64,000 nt of DNA from Ga0077555 sp963746315 (GTDB taxonomy: Bacteria; Pseudomonadota; Alphaproteobacteria; Rhizobiales; Hyphomicrobiaceae). Of this stretch, positions 45,130 through 54,337 are shown one piece after another (position 1 is the stretch's first letter; each line of letters begins with the position of its first letter). The notes beneath the pieces are model-generated. The model had not been told where the DNA came from and searched no databases. It was given only the letters and a program-made list of their open reading frames with translations. Both the position numbers and the translations under genes were made by a program. The stretch spans positions 62,001 through 126,000 of the forward strand of contig CAVVAR010000001.1 in assembly GCA_963746315.1 (NCBI GenBank), written 5' to 3'.

Positions 45130-45815
45130 TGTTCGGACCTGGGATTGGCGGAGGCCGACGGCAGGCTGCCGGGCGGAAGGGGAGCGCGAGGCGACGGAGG
45201 CGCGGGCGTCACGAGGCGTGCGACCGACAACCGGGCGCTGGAGCCCAGAAACTTGACATACTCACCGATCAGTAGCCGGGCGGTCGGCCAATGGCGCCAC
45301 CAGCTCTCCAACTGCAGATTGCGGCCAACGCGGACGGGATGGGCCACGAGATGGATGTCGGGCATCACGCGCGCGAACTCGACCTGGCTGCGAAGCATAT
45401 GGTAGCTCGACGTGACGACGATCAGGCTCCGGAAGCCGTTGCTTCGCGCCCAGCGATCCGCCTCGTCGGCGTTGCCGCTGGTGTTCATTGCCTCGTGGCC
45501 AATGTCGACGCAGCAACGCACCAAGGCCTCGCGGGTGGCGTCCTTGCCTCGGATGCGGCGTTTGAGCTCGGTTGGCATGCGAGTGGTCGGGTGAACGCCC
45601 GAAATCAAAAGTCGCTGGGCGCGTCCCTCCACCATGAGGCGCACTCCGGATGTGATTCGCTCCTCGTCACCGGTGAGTACAACGATGGCGTCGGCGCGAG
45701 GATCAGGAGTTGGGGAAAGCGAGCGGATGTTTTCGGCGAAGGCCCAAAAACCGGCTCCGCCGGCCAGTGAGCCGACGATTGCCAATGCGATAACGGAGCG
45801 GATGAGCTTCGCCAT
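45126..45815 (-). CDS. YdcF-type (DUF218) membrane-associated protein
   Basis: ATG 45815, with GGCGGG upstream, gives 229 residues. A signal or anchor helix (VIALAIVGSLAGGAGFWAFA) is followed by the DUF218 domain: ADAIVVLTGDEERITSGVRL, RLLISGV, EAMNTSGNADEADRWA and LIVVTSSYHMLRSQVEFAR. YdcF-like proteins are thought to have roles in envelope maintenance; reaction not known. It overlaps plsC by ATGA. The C-terminus is Pro/Ser-rich and probably disordered. Confidence 0.82.
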   Translation of the reverse strand: MAKLIRSVIALAIVGSLAGGAGFWAFAENIRSLSPTPDPRADAIVVLTGDEERITSGVRLMVEGRAQRLLISGVHPTTRMPTELKRRIRGKDATREALVRCCVDIGHEAMNTSGNADEADRWARSNGFRSLIVVTSSYHMLRSQVEFARVMPDIHLVAHPVRVGRNLQLESWWRHWPTARLLIGEYVKFLGSSARLSVARLVTPAPPSPRAPLPPGSLPSASANPRSEQ

Positions 45816-46058
45816 AACGACCCGCCGGAACCCCTGGAATGGCTGCTCGCGGATGGCCCGGGTCGGTCCGCGAAGCAGGCGTTCAGCAAAAGTGATTGTG
45901 CATTGTGCCGCGACCAAGGCAAGCGGCTCGGGGCGGCTTGGTGGACAAGTCCTTCGAGCCTTTCAGCGTACCCCTACTGACAGTCTGGTCACGGTCTGGC
46001 GACGCGCGGCTACGTAATCGGAGAAGGGAACGGGGGCGTTGCCTGATACCGCAGAGTT

Positions 46059-46367
46059 TCACCGGTCCCAAATGCGCTCGTTCATGGTCTCGAAGAAGTC
46101 CAGGGCTTCCTCGCGGAGCGTCCGTCGGCAACTGCGCTTGCAGCCGATCCAGGTGCCGCCGGGCATGCGGACCTGCAGGCCGACCGGGCCGTGCCGGACA
46201 GGTCCACGAACGCAGCCGTTGCCATAGTGGCTACAGGCGACCACCGAGCCTTCGCCGCTGTGGCGCGGCCGAGCCTCAGCGGAGGGTATGAAGACGAGGG
46301 CCAAGGCCGTCACTGAGAGGACGTGCGCGCGCCTGTCACAAAGAGCGCGCCAGAATGGCGTCGTCAT
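46059..46367 (-). CDS. Small exported cysteine-rich protein (102 aa)
   Basis: Starting at ATG 46367 (MTTPFWRALCDRRAHVLSV), a signal sequence ends near SAEARPRH. The mature part has four cysteines in two pairs (CSHYGNGC and CKRSCRR) and ends ALDFFETMNERIWDR. The pattern suggests a small disulfide-bonded periplasmic or secreted protein, as found in related alphaproteobacteria; function unknown. The region upstream to the ceramidase-like gene is short and divergent. Confidence 0.65.
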   Translation of the reverse strand: MTTPFWRALCDRRAHVLSVTALALVFIPSAEARPRHSGEGSVVACSHYGNGCVRGPVRHGPVGLQVRMPGGTWIGCKRSCRRTLREEALDFFETMNERIWDR

Positions 46368-46489
46368 GGGGGCCTCTTCGGATGGAATCGTGACTCGGCT
46401 ACACGGTCGGGAGGTAACGCATCGCTGCATCCGGGGCAATCGACGCATCGGGATGCTTGCGTCGACCACGGGTGAGGAGGAGGGTCGTT

Positions 46490-47230
46490 TTGAGCTGGCT
46501 CGAGCAGGTCTTCAACTATTGCGAGCGCGGATTGGATCCCTCGTTCTGGGCCGAGCCGGTGAACGCGGTGACCAACGGTGCCTTTCTGGTGGCGGCGGCC
46601 GCCGCGGGGACGAAGCTCCTGCGCCGCACGAAACCAGACGCGGCGAGCGGGATTGGCGAACGGCTGGCCTTGTGGTCGCTGGTTGCGCTCGTGGCGGCCA
46701 TCGGGATCGGCAGCTTTCTCTTTCACACGTTCGCGACCCGGTGGGCGCTGGTTGCGGACATCGCGCCGATTACGGTGTTCATGGTCGGCTATCTCGCCTA
46801 TGCGCTACGGGCTTTCCTGGGGCTTGGCTGGTTGGCGATCGGCGTCATCCTGCCGGCGTTTCTCTATGCCGGGTCGCTGGCGTCGAGCGTAACGTGCGCG
46901 GCGAGGGAGATCGCGGGGGCGACGGGCGGGAGCGGTGGCGTCGAGCCCTGCCTCAACGGCTCGCTCGGCTATCTGCCGGCGCTGGCGTCGCTCTTGATCA
47001 TCGGTCTCGTGGCGGAGCGGCGAGGCTTACGTGCCGGACGGCTGCTGCTCGCGGCGGGGGGCATCTTCTTCGTCTCGGCGGTGTTCAGGACAATCGACAG
47101 GGATGTGTGCGGGGTGACGCACCTGCTCGGTCATGAGCGGGGAACGCATGCGCTGTGGCACGTGCTCAATGCGACGACGCTCTATCTGCTGCTGAAGGCT
47201 GGGATCGAGCGGAAGTCCAGCGGAGGCTGA
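46490..47230 (+). CDS. Ceramidase-family (alkaline ceramidase-like) membrane protein
   Basis: I take a TTG start at 46490, which stands behind a strong GGAGGAGGG site; the frame above has Arg-rich residues unlike the family. The 246-residue protein has about seven membrane helices and the conserved motifs NYCERGLDPSFWAEPVNAVT (with the acidic residues), GSFLFHTFATRWALVADIAP (His, Asp) and ALWHVLNATTLYL (His), which hold the catalytic zinc in alkaline ceramidases. It may hydrolyse sphingolipid-like or other amide lipids at the membrane. It is convergent with the next gene; their ends touch. Confidence 0.8.
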   Translation: MSWLEQVFNYCERGLDPSFWAEPVNAVTNGAFLVAAAAAGTKLLRRTKPDAASGIGERLALWSLVALVAAIGIGSFLFHTFATRWALVADIAPITVFMVGYLAYALRAFLGLGWLAIGVILPAFLYAGSLASSVTCAAREIAGATGGSGGVEPCLNGSLGYLPALASLLIIGLVAERRGLRAGRLLLAAGGIFFVSAVFRTIDRDVCGVTHLLGHERGTHALWHVLNATTLYLLLKAGIERKSSGG

Positions 47231-47863
47231 TCAAGGCCGGCCGTCGGCCGTTGACGGATGCAGGGCGGGCATGAAGCCAGAGGCGAGGATCGCCACGATG
47301 GTGCGGGGGGTGAGGACCTCGGCGATGCCGTCCCGAGGGCGGTGCCGGGGAGGCGTGTAGCCGTCCGGTGTCCAGGGATGGAGGCTGGCGCCCCGGACGA
47401 GCAATAGCTGGCGGTCGTAACGGACGAAGGCGCCGTCCGGTAGCTCGGCGAGAGGCGCCTCGTAAGTCACCTTGTCGCCGTGGGCATCGACGCGCTCAGT
47501 CTGCAGGATCTCGTCCATCTCGGGTGCAGATGGACGGCCTTCCCGGCCGTGGACCTTGGCCCATAGCGTGGCGAATGCGACAGCGTCGGCGCGACGGCAC
47601 TCGAAACAAGGGCGGTGGCCGGCCGCCAGGGCTGTCGCCTCGTCGAGGAAGAAGAGCTCGGTATACTGCCCAGGCGCCATGACCTGACGGTGGCGGGCTT
47701 TGAAGGCCAGCCGGCAACAGATCCACTGCTTCGAGACCCAGCGGCGGCGGCGCAGCGTACGATGCTCGTCGTGCAGCGCGCCGCCGCGATTGCCCATCAT
47801 GAGGCCGCGGGCCGCATGGGCGACGATGTCGCCTTCGGGTGTCACTCGGTTCTGGAGCGGCAT
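47231..47863 (-). CDS. Conserved hypothetical protein (210 aa) with C-x-x-C motif
   Basis: ATG 47863 opens MPLQNRVTPEGDIVAHAARG, and 210 residues follow. A possible metal site HRPCFECRRADAVAF lies near residue 90. No enzyme family is obvious; the protein looks soluble and cytoplasmic. It runs from just beside the ceramidase-like gene stop to the divergent enoyl-CoA hydratase gene, 49 bases away. Function not known. Confidence 0.7.
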   Translation of the reverse strand: MPLQNRVTPEGDIVAHAARGLMMGNRGGALHDEHRTLRRRRWVSKQWICCRLAFKARHRQVMAPGQYTELFFLDEATALAAGHRPCFECRRADAVAFATLWAKVHGREGRPSAPEMDEILQTERVDAHGDKVTYEAPLAELPDGAFVRYDRQLLLVRGASLHPWTPDGYTPPRHRPRDGIAEVLTPRTIVAILASGFMPALHPSTADGRP

Positions 47864-47912
47864 GGTGGGATCTGCCAAGTTGCGAGCATCAGGATCTTGT
47901 GGAGGACCGACC

Positions 47913-48704
47913 ATGACCGAAGCCGGCGTCAGCGTGAAGATAGTGCAGCACGGGGCGCTCGGCCCGGTGGCGCACGTCACGATCGACAATCGCCGCCGGC
48001 TCAACGTGCTTTCGACGCCGATCGTGGTGGCGTTGCGCGAGACGTTCGAGAGGCTGTCGCGCGATAGCGAGCTCAGAGCCGTGGTGCTGACGGGGGCGGG
48101 CGACCGCGCATTCATCGGCGGCGCCGACTTGAACGAGCTCGGCGGGATGTGCGCCGATAGCGCGCGGCTCTTCATCACGCGGCTGCACATGGCCTGCAAA
48201 GCGATCCGCGGGTGCCCCGTGCCGGTGATCGGGCGGGTCAACGGGTTCTGCCTCGGCGGCGGGCTCGAGGTAGCGGCCTCGGCGGATATGCGGGTGGTGG
48301 TCGAGGGCGCCGTGCTCGGCATGCCCGAGGTGGTAATGGGATTGCCGTCGGTGATCGAGGCCGCGCTGCTGCCGGGGCTGATCGGCTGGGGCAAGACGCG
48401 CGAGATCCTGCTCACCGGCGAGACATTCGGGGCGCAAGAGGCATTGGCCATGGGCTTTGCGCAAAAGGTCGTGCCCGCGGCGGGCCTGGATGCGGCGGTC
48501 GAGCACTGGGTGGCGTTGATGCTGAAGGCGACGCCGCAGGCGGTCCGGGCGCAGAAGGCGCTGATGAACCGCTGGCAGCGGGTGTCGGTCGACGAGGGCA
48601 TCTATGCCGGCATCGATGCCCTATCGGATGCCTACAGAACCGGCGAGCCGCAGGCGGCGATCGCTACATTCTTCGCGGAGAAGGCCAAGCGGAAGGCCAA
48701 GTAG
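47913..48704 (+). CDS. Enoyl-CoA hydratase/isomerase family protein
   Basis: ATG 47913 has GGAGG at proper distance. The 263-residue crotonase-fold protein shows the oxyanion-hole segments GDRAFIGGADLNELGG and VNGFCLGGGLEVAASADMRV, and then MPEVVMGLPSVIEAALLPGL. The usual catalytic Glu in the second site is replaced by Ser-Val (GLPSVIEAALL), so the activity may be isomerase or a specialised hydratase. It hydrates or isomerises enoyl-CoA esters in the cytoplasm. The gene for a medium-chain acyl-CoA synthetase begins 10 bases after its stop, so they form one operon. Confidence 0.85.
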   Translation: MTEAGVSVKIVQHGALGPVAHVTIDNRRRLNVLSTPIVVALRETFERLSRDSELRAVVLTGAGDRAFIGGADLNELGGMCADSARLFITRLHMACKAIRGCPVPVIGRVNGFCLGGGLEVAASADMRVVVEGAVLGMPEVVMGLPSVIEAALLPGLIGWGKTREILLTGETFGAQEALAMGFAQKVVPAAGLDAAVEHWVALMLKATPQAVRAQKALMNRWQRVSVDEGIYAGIDALSDAYRTGEPQAAIATFFAEKAKRKAK

Positions 48705-48714
48705 GGGACGGGCG

Positions 48715-50418
48715 ATGAGAGACGATCACTTGCGGGGGATCGCGCGGCGCCGCCGTTACGAGGAGCTTGCGCGCGACTTTCGCTGGGACATTCCCGAGAC
48801 GTTCAACTTGGCGACGGACGTGATCGATCGATGGGCCGCGGAGCAGGATGGGATAGCGCTCATCTGGGAGAATGCCGCGGGAGCGGCCGCCGCCTATCGC
48901 TATTCGGACATATCGCGGCTTTCGTGCCAGCTGGCTTCGGCGCTGGCGGCGGCGGGCGTCTCGAAGGGCGATCGGGTGATCGTGATGCTGCCGCGTGTTC
49001 CTGAATGGCAGATCGCGCTCATTGCCTGCGTGAGGATGGGCGCCGTCGCCATACCGTGCATCGAGATGCTGACGGCACGTGACATCGCATACCGGGTTAG
49101 AAACTCGGGGGCGAAGGTAGCGATCTGCCGGACCGGGCAGATCGAGAAATTTGCCGAGGTCGAGGCTGAGGTTCCGGTGCGGATCGCGGTCGAGTCGCTC
49201 GTGGTCGCTGGCGACTCCCCGGCGGCGAGCCCGCCGCCAGCCACGGCAGGCTGGCGATCGTGGGAGCAGATGGTGCGGGAGGGCTCGGACCGGTTTGCCT
49301 CGCCTCGGATCGGGATCGAGGATCCGGTGGTGATGTACTACACGTCCGGATCGACGGGGCATCCGAAGGGGGTTTTACACGCGGCTCGTGCGCTCTATGC
49401 GTGGCGGATGCAGGCCTATCTCTGGCTCGATCTCGAGCCCGGAGACCGGATCTGGTGCACGGCCGATACGGGGTGGAGCAAGGCCGGGACCAGCGTCATC
49501 TGGGGACCGTGGAGCGCAGGGGCCACCGCCTTCCAGTACGACGGGCCTTTCGAGCCGTCCGAGCGGCTCAGGCTGCTCGCCAAGCACCGGATCACGGTGT
49601 TCTGCGCCTCGAGCACGGAGCTTCTACGGCTCGGAAGCGAGCCGACATCGGCCTACGATCTCACGACACTGCGGCGGACGGTGTCGGCCGGCGAGGCGGT
49701 GAGCCCGGTGGCGGCGGAGCGCTGGCGGGAGGCGACGGGCTGTCTCGTCTCGGAGGCCTACGGGCAGACCGAAGCACTGATGATGGTGCTCAACTATCCG
49801 TCCGAGCCCGTTCGTCTAGGCTCGATGGGGAGGCCACAGCCGGGGCTGGACATCGACATCGTCGATGATAGCGGTCGCAGGCTCCGGGTTGGAGAGGAAG
49901 GCCATGTGGCGCTTCTGACGCCGAGCCCACAGCTGATGCTCGGGTACTGGCAAGACCCTGAGCGGACGGCCGAGTGCTTCGTCGAAGGTGCCGAGGGCCG
50001 ATGGTATCTCTCCGGCGATCGCGGCACCAAGGATGCCGACGGCTATCTCTGGTATGCGGGCCGGGCCGACGACGTGATCAACTCGGCCGGCTACAGGATC
50101 GGCCCGATCGAGGTGGAGAACGCACTGCTGGAGCATCCCGCGGTCGCAGAATGCGCGGTGGTTCCGAGCCCGGATGCGCAGCGGGGCGAGATCGTCAAGG
50201 CGTTCGTGGTGCTAAAGGCGGGGTTTGCCAGCTCGAGCGGCCTCATGCGCGAGATGCAGGAGCATGTCAAATCGGTGACGGCGCCCTACAAGTATCCGAG
50301 GGCGGTCGAGTTCATCGACGAGATCCCGAAGACCGTGACGGGGAAGATCCGTCGTCGATCGTTGAAGGATCTGGAGGCGGAACGGGCCCGCCAGCAGGCG
50401 GGACGCGAGGCCAATTGA
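48715..50418 (+). CDS. Medium-chain acyl-CoA synthetase-like ligase (MACS family)
   Basis: The 567-residue enzyme starts with ATG 48715 and shows the AMP-binding motifs MYYTSGSTGHPKGVLHAAR, SEAYGQTEALMMVLNY, WYLSGDRGTKDADGYLWYAG and IPKTVTGKIRRRSLKD with the catalytic Lys. The segment CTADTGWSKAGTSVIWGPW is typical of MACS and benzoate-CoA ligase-like enzymes. It activates a medium-chain or aromatic acid to its CoA ester. It forms an operon with the enoyl-CoA hydratase just upstream. It is intact, unlike the other acyl-CoA synthetase in the window. Confidence 0.9.
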   Translation: MRDDHLRGIARRRRYEELARDFRWDIPETFNLATDVIDRWAAEQDGIALIWENAAGAAAAYRYSDISRLSCQLASALAAAGVSKGDRVIVMLPRVPEWQIALIACVRMGAVAIPCIEMLTARDIAYRVRNSGAKVAICRTGQIEKFAEVEAEVPVRIAVESLVVAGDSPAASPPPATAGWRSWEQMVREGSDRFASPRIGIEDPVVMYYTSGSTGHPKGVLHAARALYAWRMQAYLWLDLEPGDRIWCTADTGWSKAGTSVIWGPWSAGATAFQYDGPFEPSERLRLLAKHRITVFCASSTELLRLGSEPTSAYDLTTLRRTVSAGEAVSPVAAERWREATGCLVSEAYGQTEALMMVLNYPSEPVRLGSMGRPQPGLDIDIVDDSGRRLRVGEEGHVALLTPSPQLMLGYWQDPERTAECFVEGAEGRWYLSGDRGTKDADGYLWYAGRADDVINSAGYRIGPIEVENALLEHPAVAECAVVPSPDAQRGEIVKAFVVLKAGFASSSGLMREMQEHVKSVTAPYKYPRAVEFIDEIPKTVTGKIRRRSLKDLEAERARQQAGREAN

Positions 50419-50565
50419 CTATTCGGTAAACACTTTTCTCGTTCATGGTGGTGCTCAGTAAATGTGCGGACTGGACGAAACGAGGGCGTGCCCTATATCT
50501 GTGTCACGTCCGTCCGGGCCCGCGTTCGCGGGCTTCCGTGGCCCGTCGCAACACTGAGGGGCAAG

Positions 50566-51513
50566 ATGAACACCCGTTCCAAGCTGTTTTCCGGCAAGGC
50601 TCTCGCAATTTTGGCTGTGCTGGGCGCAGGCGCCATGGTGACCGCCGATTTCGCCGAGGCCCGTAGTGGGCGCGGCGGTAGCTTCGGCAGCCGCGGCAGC
50701 AAGACATTCTCGGCGCCTCCGGCGACCAAGACGGCGCCACAAACCGCGCCGATCCAGAAGTCGATCACGCAACCCGGGCGTCCGGGTGCGGCTGCAACCG
50801 CCCAGCAGGCCACGCGCGGCGGCAGCATGATGCGCAACCTTCTGCTCGGCGGTCTGATCGGCGCCGGCCTCGCCAGCCTGTTCGGCATGGGCGGCGGTCT
50901 GGCTGCAGTTCTGGGCTTCGTGCTGCAGGGCCTGATGATCGCCGGCATCGTGATGCTGGGCGTGATGCTGTTCCGCCGCCTGCGCGGTGGCAACGGTCAG
51001 CCCGCCATGGCATCCGCGGCGGCTGGGTCTGGTGCGGGGCCGACGCCGGGTCAGCAGGCCTATCGGGCCAGCATGGGCGGCATGGGTGTCGCGCAGCCCG
51101 AGCTGGTGATCGGTGGCGACGACTACAACGCGTTCGAGCGATTGCTCAAGGAGGTCCAGCTCGGCTACGCCAACGCTGACATCCAGGCGCTGGAGCACCG
51201 GCTGACGCCGGAGATGCTGTCTCAGTTTGCTCATGAACTCGAGGACAACAAGCGCCGTGGCGTCTCGAACGACCTCTCGGAGCCGACGCTTCTGCAGGGC
51301 GACCTCGCGGAAGCATGGCGCGAGGGTGCGAGCGAGTACGCGACCGTCGCGATGCGCTATGAGTTGATCGACGCGCTGGTCGATGTGAAGAGCGGCCGCG
51401 TGATCGAGGGCTCGACGACCGAGCCGCAGCAGGTGACCGAGCTTTGGACGTTCTATCGTCCATCCGGTGCTGGTCCCGACAAGTGGGAGCTTTCGGCGAT
51501 CCAGCAGGCCTGA
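50566..51513 (+). CDS. Tim44-domain membrane protein
   Basis: From ATG 50566 (MNTRSKLFSGKALAILAVLG) the 315-residue protein has a signal peptide ending near FAEARSG, a Gly/Ser/Pro-rich linker, two adjacent hydrophobic segments (LLLGGLIGAGLASLFGMGGG and VLQGLMIAGIVMLGVMLF), and a C-terminal Tim44-like domain (YNAFERLLKEVQLGYANADI, then RLTPEMLSQFAHELEDN). In bacteria these proteins are membrane-bound with a role in the envelope that is not fixed; the mitochondrial domain binds lipid. A hairpin terminator follows at 51546. Confidence 0.85.
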   Translation: MNTRSKLFSGKALAILAVLGAGAMVTADFAEARSGRGGSFGSRGSKTFSAPPATKTAPQTAPIQKSITQPGRPGAAATAQQATRGGSMMRNLLLGGLIGAGLASLFGMGGGLAAVLGFVLQGLMIAGIVMLGVMLFRRLRGGNGQPAMASAAAGSGAGPTPGQQAYRASMGGMGVAQPELVIGGDDYNAFERLLKEVQLGYANADIQALEHRLTPEMLSQFAHELEDNKRRGVSNDLSEPTLLQGDLAEAWREGASEYATVAMRYELIDALVDVKSGRVIEGSTTEPQQVTELWTFYRPSGAGPDKWELSAIQQA

Positions 51514-51545
51514 GGCCTGCTGACCATCGACGGTCCATCAGCCGG

Positions 51546-51575
51546 AAGGCTCCGTCACTCGTGGCGGAGCCTTTC
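51546..51575 (+). terminator. Hairpin terminator after the Tim44-domain gene
   Basis: AAGGCTCCG (51546-51554) pairs perfectly with CGGAGCCTT (51565-51573), followed by TTC. It ends the Tim44-domain unit before cmk. Confidence 0.8.
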
Positions 51576-51658
51576 GTATGTCCGGCGGTTGCCCGATTGT
51601 CGACGGAACGAACTTGGCCTAACTCTCGCGACGAGCGATTGCACGGAAGCCATTCTGC

Positions 51659-52291
51659 ATGATCATCGCCATCGACGGACCGGCCGCCTCGGGGAAGGGC
51701 ACGCTCGCGAAGCGGATCGCGGAGCATCTCGGCTATGCCTGCCTCGACACGGGTCTGCTCTACCGGGCAGTGGCGCGGGATGTGCTGGCGCGGGGGCAAT
51801 CGCTGGAGGATGAAGCGTTTGCGGCTCAAGCTGCCCGAATGCTGGACACGGCGACCCTCGACGATCCCGATCTGAGATCGCCAGGCGCGGGAGACGCGGC
51901 CTCGGTGGTGGCCAAGTTTCCGGCGGTCAGGCAAGCCCTGCTGGCGCTGCAACGGGCTTTCGCAGCGCAACATCCAGGTGCCGTGCTCGATGGGCGGGAC
52001 ATCGGCACGGTGGTGTGTCCCGACGCGGACATCAAGATATTCGTAACGGCCGACCTAGCCGTACGTGCGCAGCGCCGCTTCGAGGAACTACGCCGACGCG
52101 GCGACCCGGTCACGCTCGAGGCGGTGACAGAGGTTCTGCGGCTGCGGGACGAGCGGGATCAGAGCAGGGCCGACGCTCCTATGCGCGCCGCGACCGATGC
52201 CGACTTGCTCGATACGACAGAGATGGATATAGAAGCGGCATTCGACGCTGCCGTCGGGTTGATCAAAAGGAGGATCGCCCGGCTGGGGTGA
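51659..52291 (+). CDS. cmk: Cytidylate kinase
   Basis: The 210-residue protein has the P-loop AIDGPAASGKGTLAKRI, CMP-site residues LDTGLLYRAVARDV and DGRDIGTVVCPDADIKIFVT, and the lid region LRDERDQSRADAPMR. It phosphorylates CMP and dCMP to diphosphates with ATP in the cytoplasm. It is followed by rpsA 229 bases later, the common bacterial order. In relatives aroA precedes cmk; here a Tim44-domain gene and a terminator take that place. Confidence 0.95.
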   Translation: MIIAIDGPAASGKGTLAKRIAEHLGYACLDTGLLYRAVARDVLARGQSLEDEAFAAQAARMLDTATLDDPDLRSPGAGDAASVVAKFPAVRQALLALQRAFAAQHPGAVLDGRDIGTVVCPDADIKIFVTADLAVRAQRRFEELRRRGDPVTLEAVTEVLRLRDERDQSRADAPMRAATDADLLDTTEMDIEAAFDAAVGLIKRRIARLG

Positions 52292-52520
52292 CCCAAAGGG
52301 CTGCCCCAATCCGAAGCCGGTGGGATTTGCTTCCCGCTCACGGTAGCGAGCCGAACTGACACAGCTTGGGCGCCTTTCGAGGCGGCGTCGGCAAACCGCG
52401 GGAGAGAACCGTGGTCGGTCGGCGCCATTTGTATTGGGCGCCAATCCCCTGAAACCCGAGGTTCGAGCCGGCCATGGCGCCGGTCGCCTCCTCTTACACA
52501 CTTGCGAGCAAGGACACTTG

Positions 52521-54237
52521 ATGAGCACCGAGGCTGCCACCAGAGAGATGAACCCGTCCCGCGGCGATTTCGAGGCCCTCCTCAATGAGATGATGGGCGA
52601 GGATAACGCCTTCGAGGGCACCGTGATCAAGGGCACGATCACCGCGATCGAGAAGGATCTCGCGGTCATCGACGTGGGTCTCAAGATGGAAGGCCGCGTT
52701 CCGCTGAAGGAGTTCGGCGTCGGCGGCAAGCCAGCTGATCTCAAGGTCGGCGACGAGGTCGAGGTCTACCTGGAGCGCATGGAGAATGCGCTGGGCGAGG
52801 CCGTGCTTTCGCGTGACAAGGCGCGGCGCGAGGAGAGCTGGAACTCGGCTCGAGAAACAGTTCGAAGCCAACGAGAAGGTCGAAGGCGTCATCTTCAACA
52901 AGGTCAAGGGCGGCTTCACGGTCGACCTCGATGGCGCGGTCGCGTTCCTTCCGGGCTCGCAGGTGGACATTCGTCCGGTGCGCGACATCGGTCCGCTGAT
53001 GCACCAGCCGCTGATGTTCCAGATCCTCAAGATGGATCGCCGCCGCGGCAACATCGTCGTCTCGCGCCGGTCGGTGCTCGAGGAGACCAGAGCCGAGCAG
53101 CGGTCGGAGATCGTGGCGCGCCTCGGCGAGGGCCAGGTCATCGACGGCGTGGTCAAGAACATCACCGACTACGGTGCGTTCATCGACCTCGGCGGGATCG
53201 ACGGCCTGCTGCACGTCACCGACATGGCGTGGCGCCGGGTCAATCATCCCAGCGACGTCGTCAACGTCGGCGATACGGTGAAGGTGCAGATCATCCGCAT
53301 CAACCCCGAGACACAGCGCATCAGCCTCGGCATGAAGCAGCTGCTGTCTGATCCGTGGGAAGGCATCGAGGCGAAGTATCCGGTCAATGCGCGCTTCAGC
53401 GGGACGGTCACCAACATCGCAGACTATGGTGCCTTCGTGGAGCTCGAGCCCGGCGTCGAGGGTCTGATCCACGTCTCGGAGATGAGCTGGACGAAGAAGA
53501 ACGTCCATCCCGGAAAGATCGTGTCGACCAGCCAGCAGGTCGACGTGCAGATCCTCGAGGTCGATCCGAACAAGCGGCGCATTTCGCTCGGCCTGAAGCA
53601 GACCCAGGATAACCCGTGGGATTCATTCCTCACCGTGCATCCGAAGGGCTCGATCGTCGAAGGTCCGATCCGCAACATCACCGAGTTCGGACTGTTCATC
53701 GGTCTCGACAACGGTATCGACGGGATGGTCCACCTCTCCGACCTCGACTGGAACAAGGCCGGCGAGGAGGTCATCAAGGACTACAAGAAGGGCGACAACG
53801 TCCAAGCTGTCGTCCTCGATGTCGATAGCTCCAAGGAGCGCATCTCGCTCGGCATCAAGCAACTGGCCGGCGATCCGCTCGACACGCTCGGCAAGTACAA
53901 GAAGGGCGACGCCGTCACCTGCGAGGTGACCGCCGTCGAGCCGAACGGCATCATGGTCAAGATCGCCGACTCCGACATCACCACCTACATCAAGCGTGCC
54001 GACCTTTCGCGCGACCGCTCCGAGCAGCGGCCCGAGCGGTTCAACGTCGGCAACAAGGTGGATGCCCAGGTGCTGACGGTCGACAAGGCGGCCCGGCGCA
54101 TCCAGGTTTCGATCAAGGCGCTGGAGATCGCCGAGGAGAAGCAGGCCGTGGCGCAGTACGGCTCGTCGGACTCCGGCGCGTCGCTCGGCGACATCTTCAA
54201 GGCCGCCCTCAAGAAGCGCGAGGGTGGCGACGGCTGA
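52521..54237 (+). CDS. rpsA: 30S ribosomal protein S1, interrupted by a one-base insertion
   Basis: S1 unwinds mRNA and helps initiation on the 30S subunit. The ATG at 52521 has AAGGA upstream and opens MSTEAATREMNPSRGDFEAL. S1 RNA-binding domains follow, the first in VIKGTITAIEKDLAVIDVGL, later units with GTVTNIADYGAFVELEPGVE and GPIRNITEFGLFIGLDNGID. At 52845 an extra T turns EESWNRLEKQFEANEK into EESWNSARETV and the frame changes. Removing that T gives 571 residues, the normal alphaproteobacterial length, to the TGA at 54235-54237. As S1 is essential in most bacteria, the extra base is probably an error in the sequence. A hairpin terminator follows. Confidence 0.93.
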
Positions 54238-54275
54238 GGCCGTTTCCGACCGCGAGGTCAGTAGGCTGGTTTTGG

Positions 54276-54306
54276 AGGGGCGGTGCCGATGGGTGCCGCC
54301 CCTTCT
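54276..54306 (+). terminator. Hairpin terminator after rpsA
   Basis: AGGGGCGG (54276-54283) pairs with CCGCCCCT (54296-54303), followed by TCT. It stands 38 bases after the rpsA stop and also faces the end of the convergent EamA gene. Confidence 0.75.
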
Positions 54307-54337
54307 ACATTCGAGAGTCGCAGTGCGCGCCCGGCAT

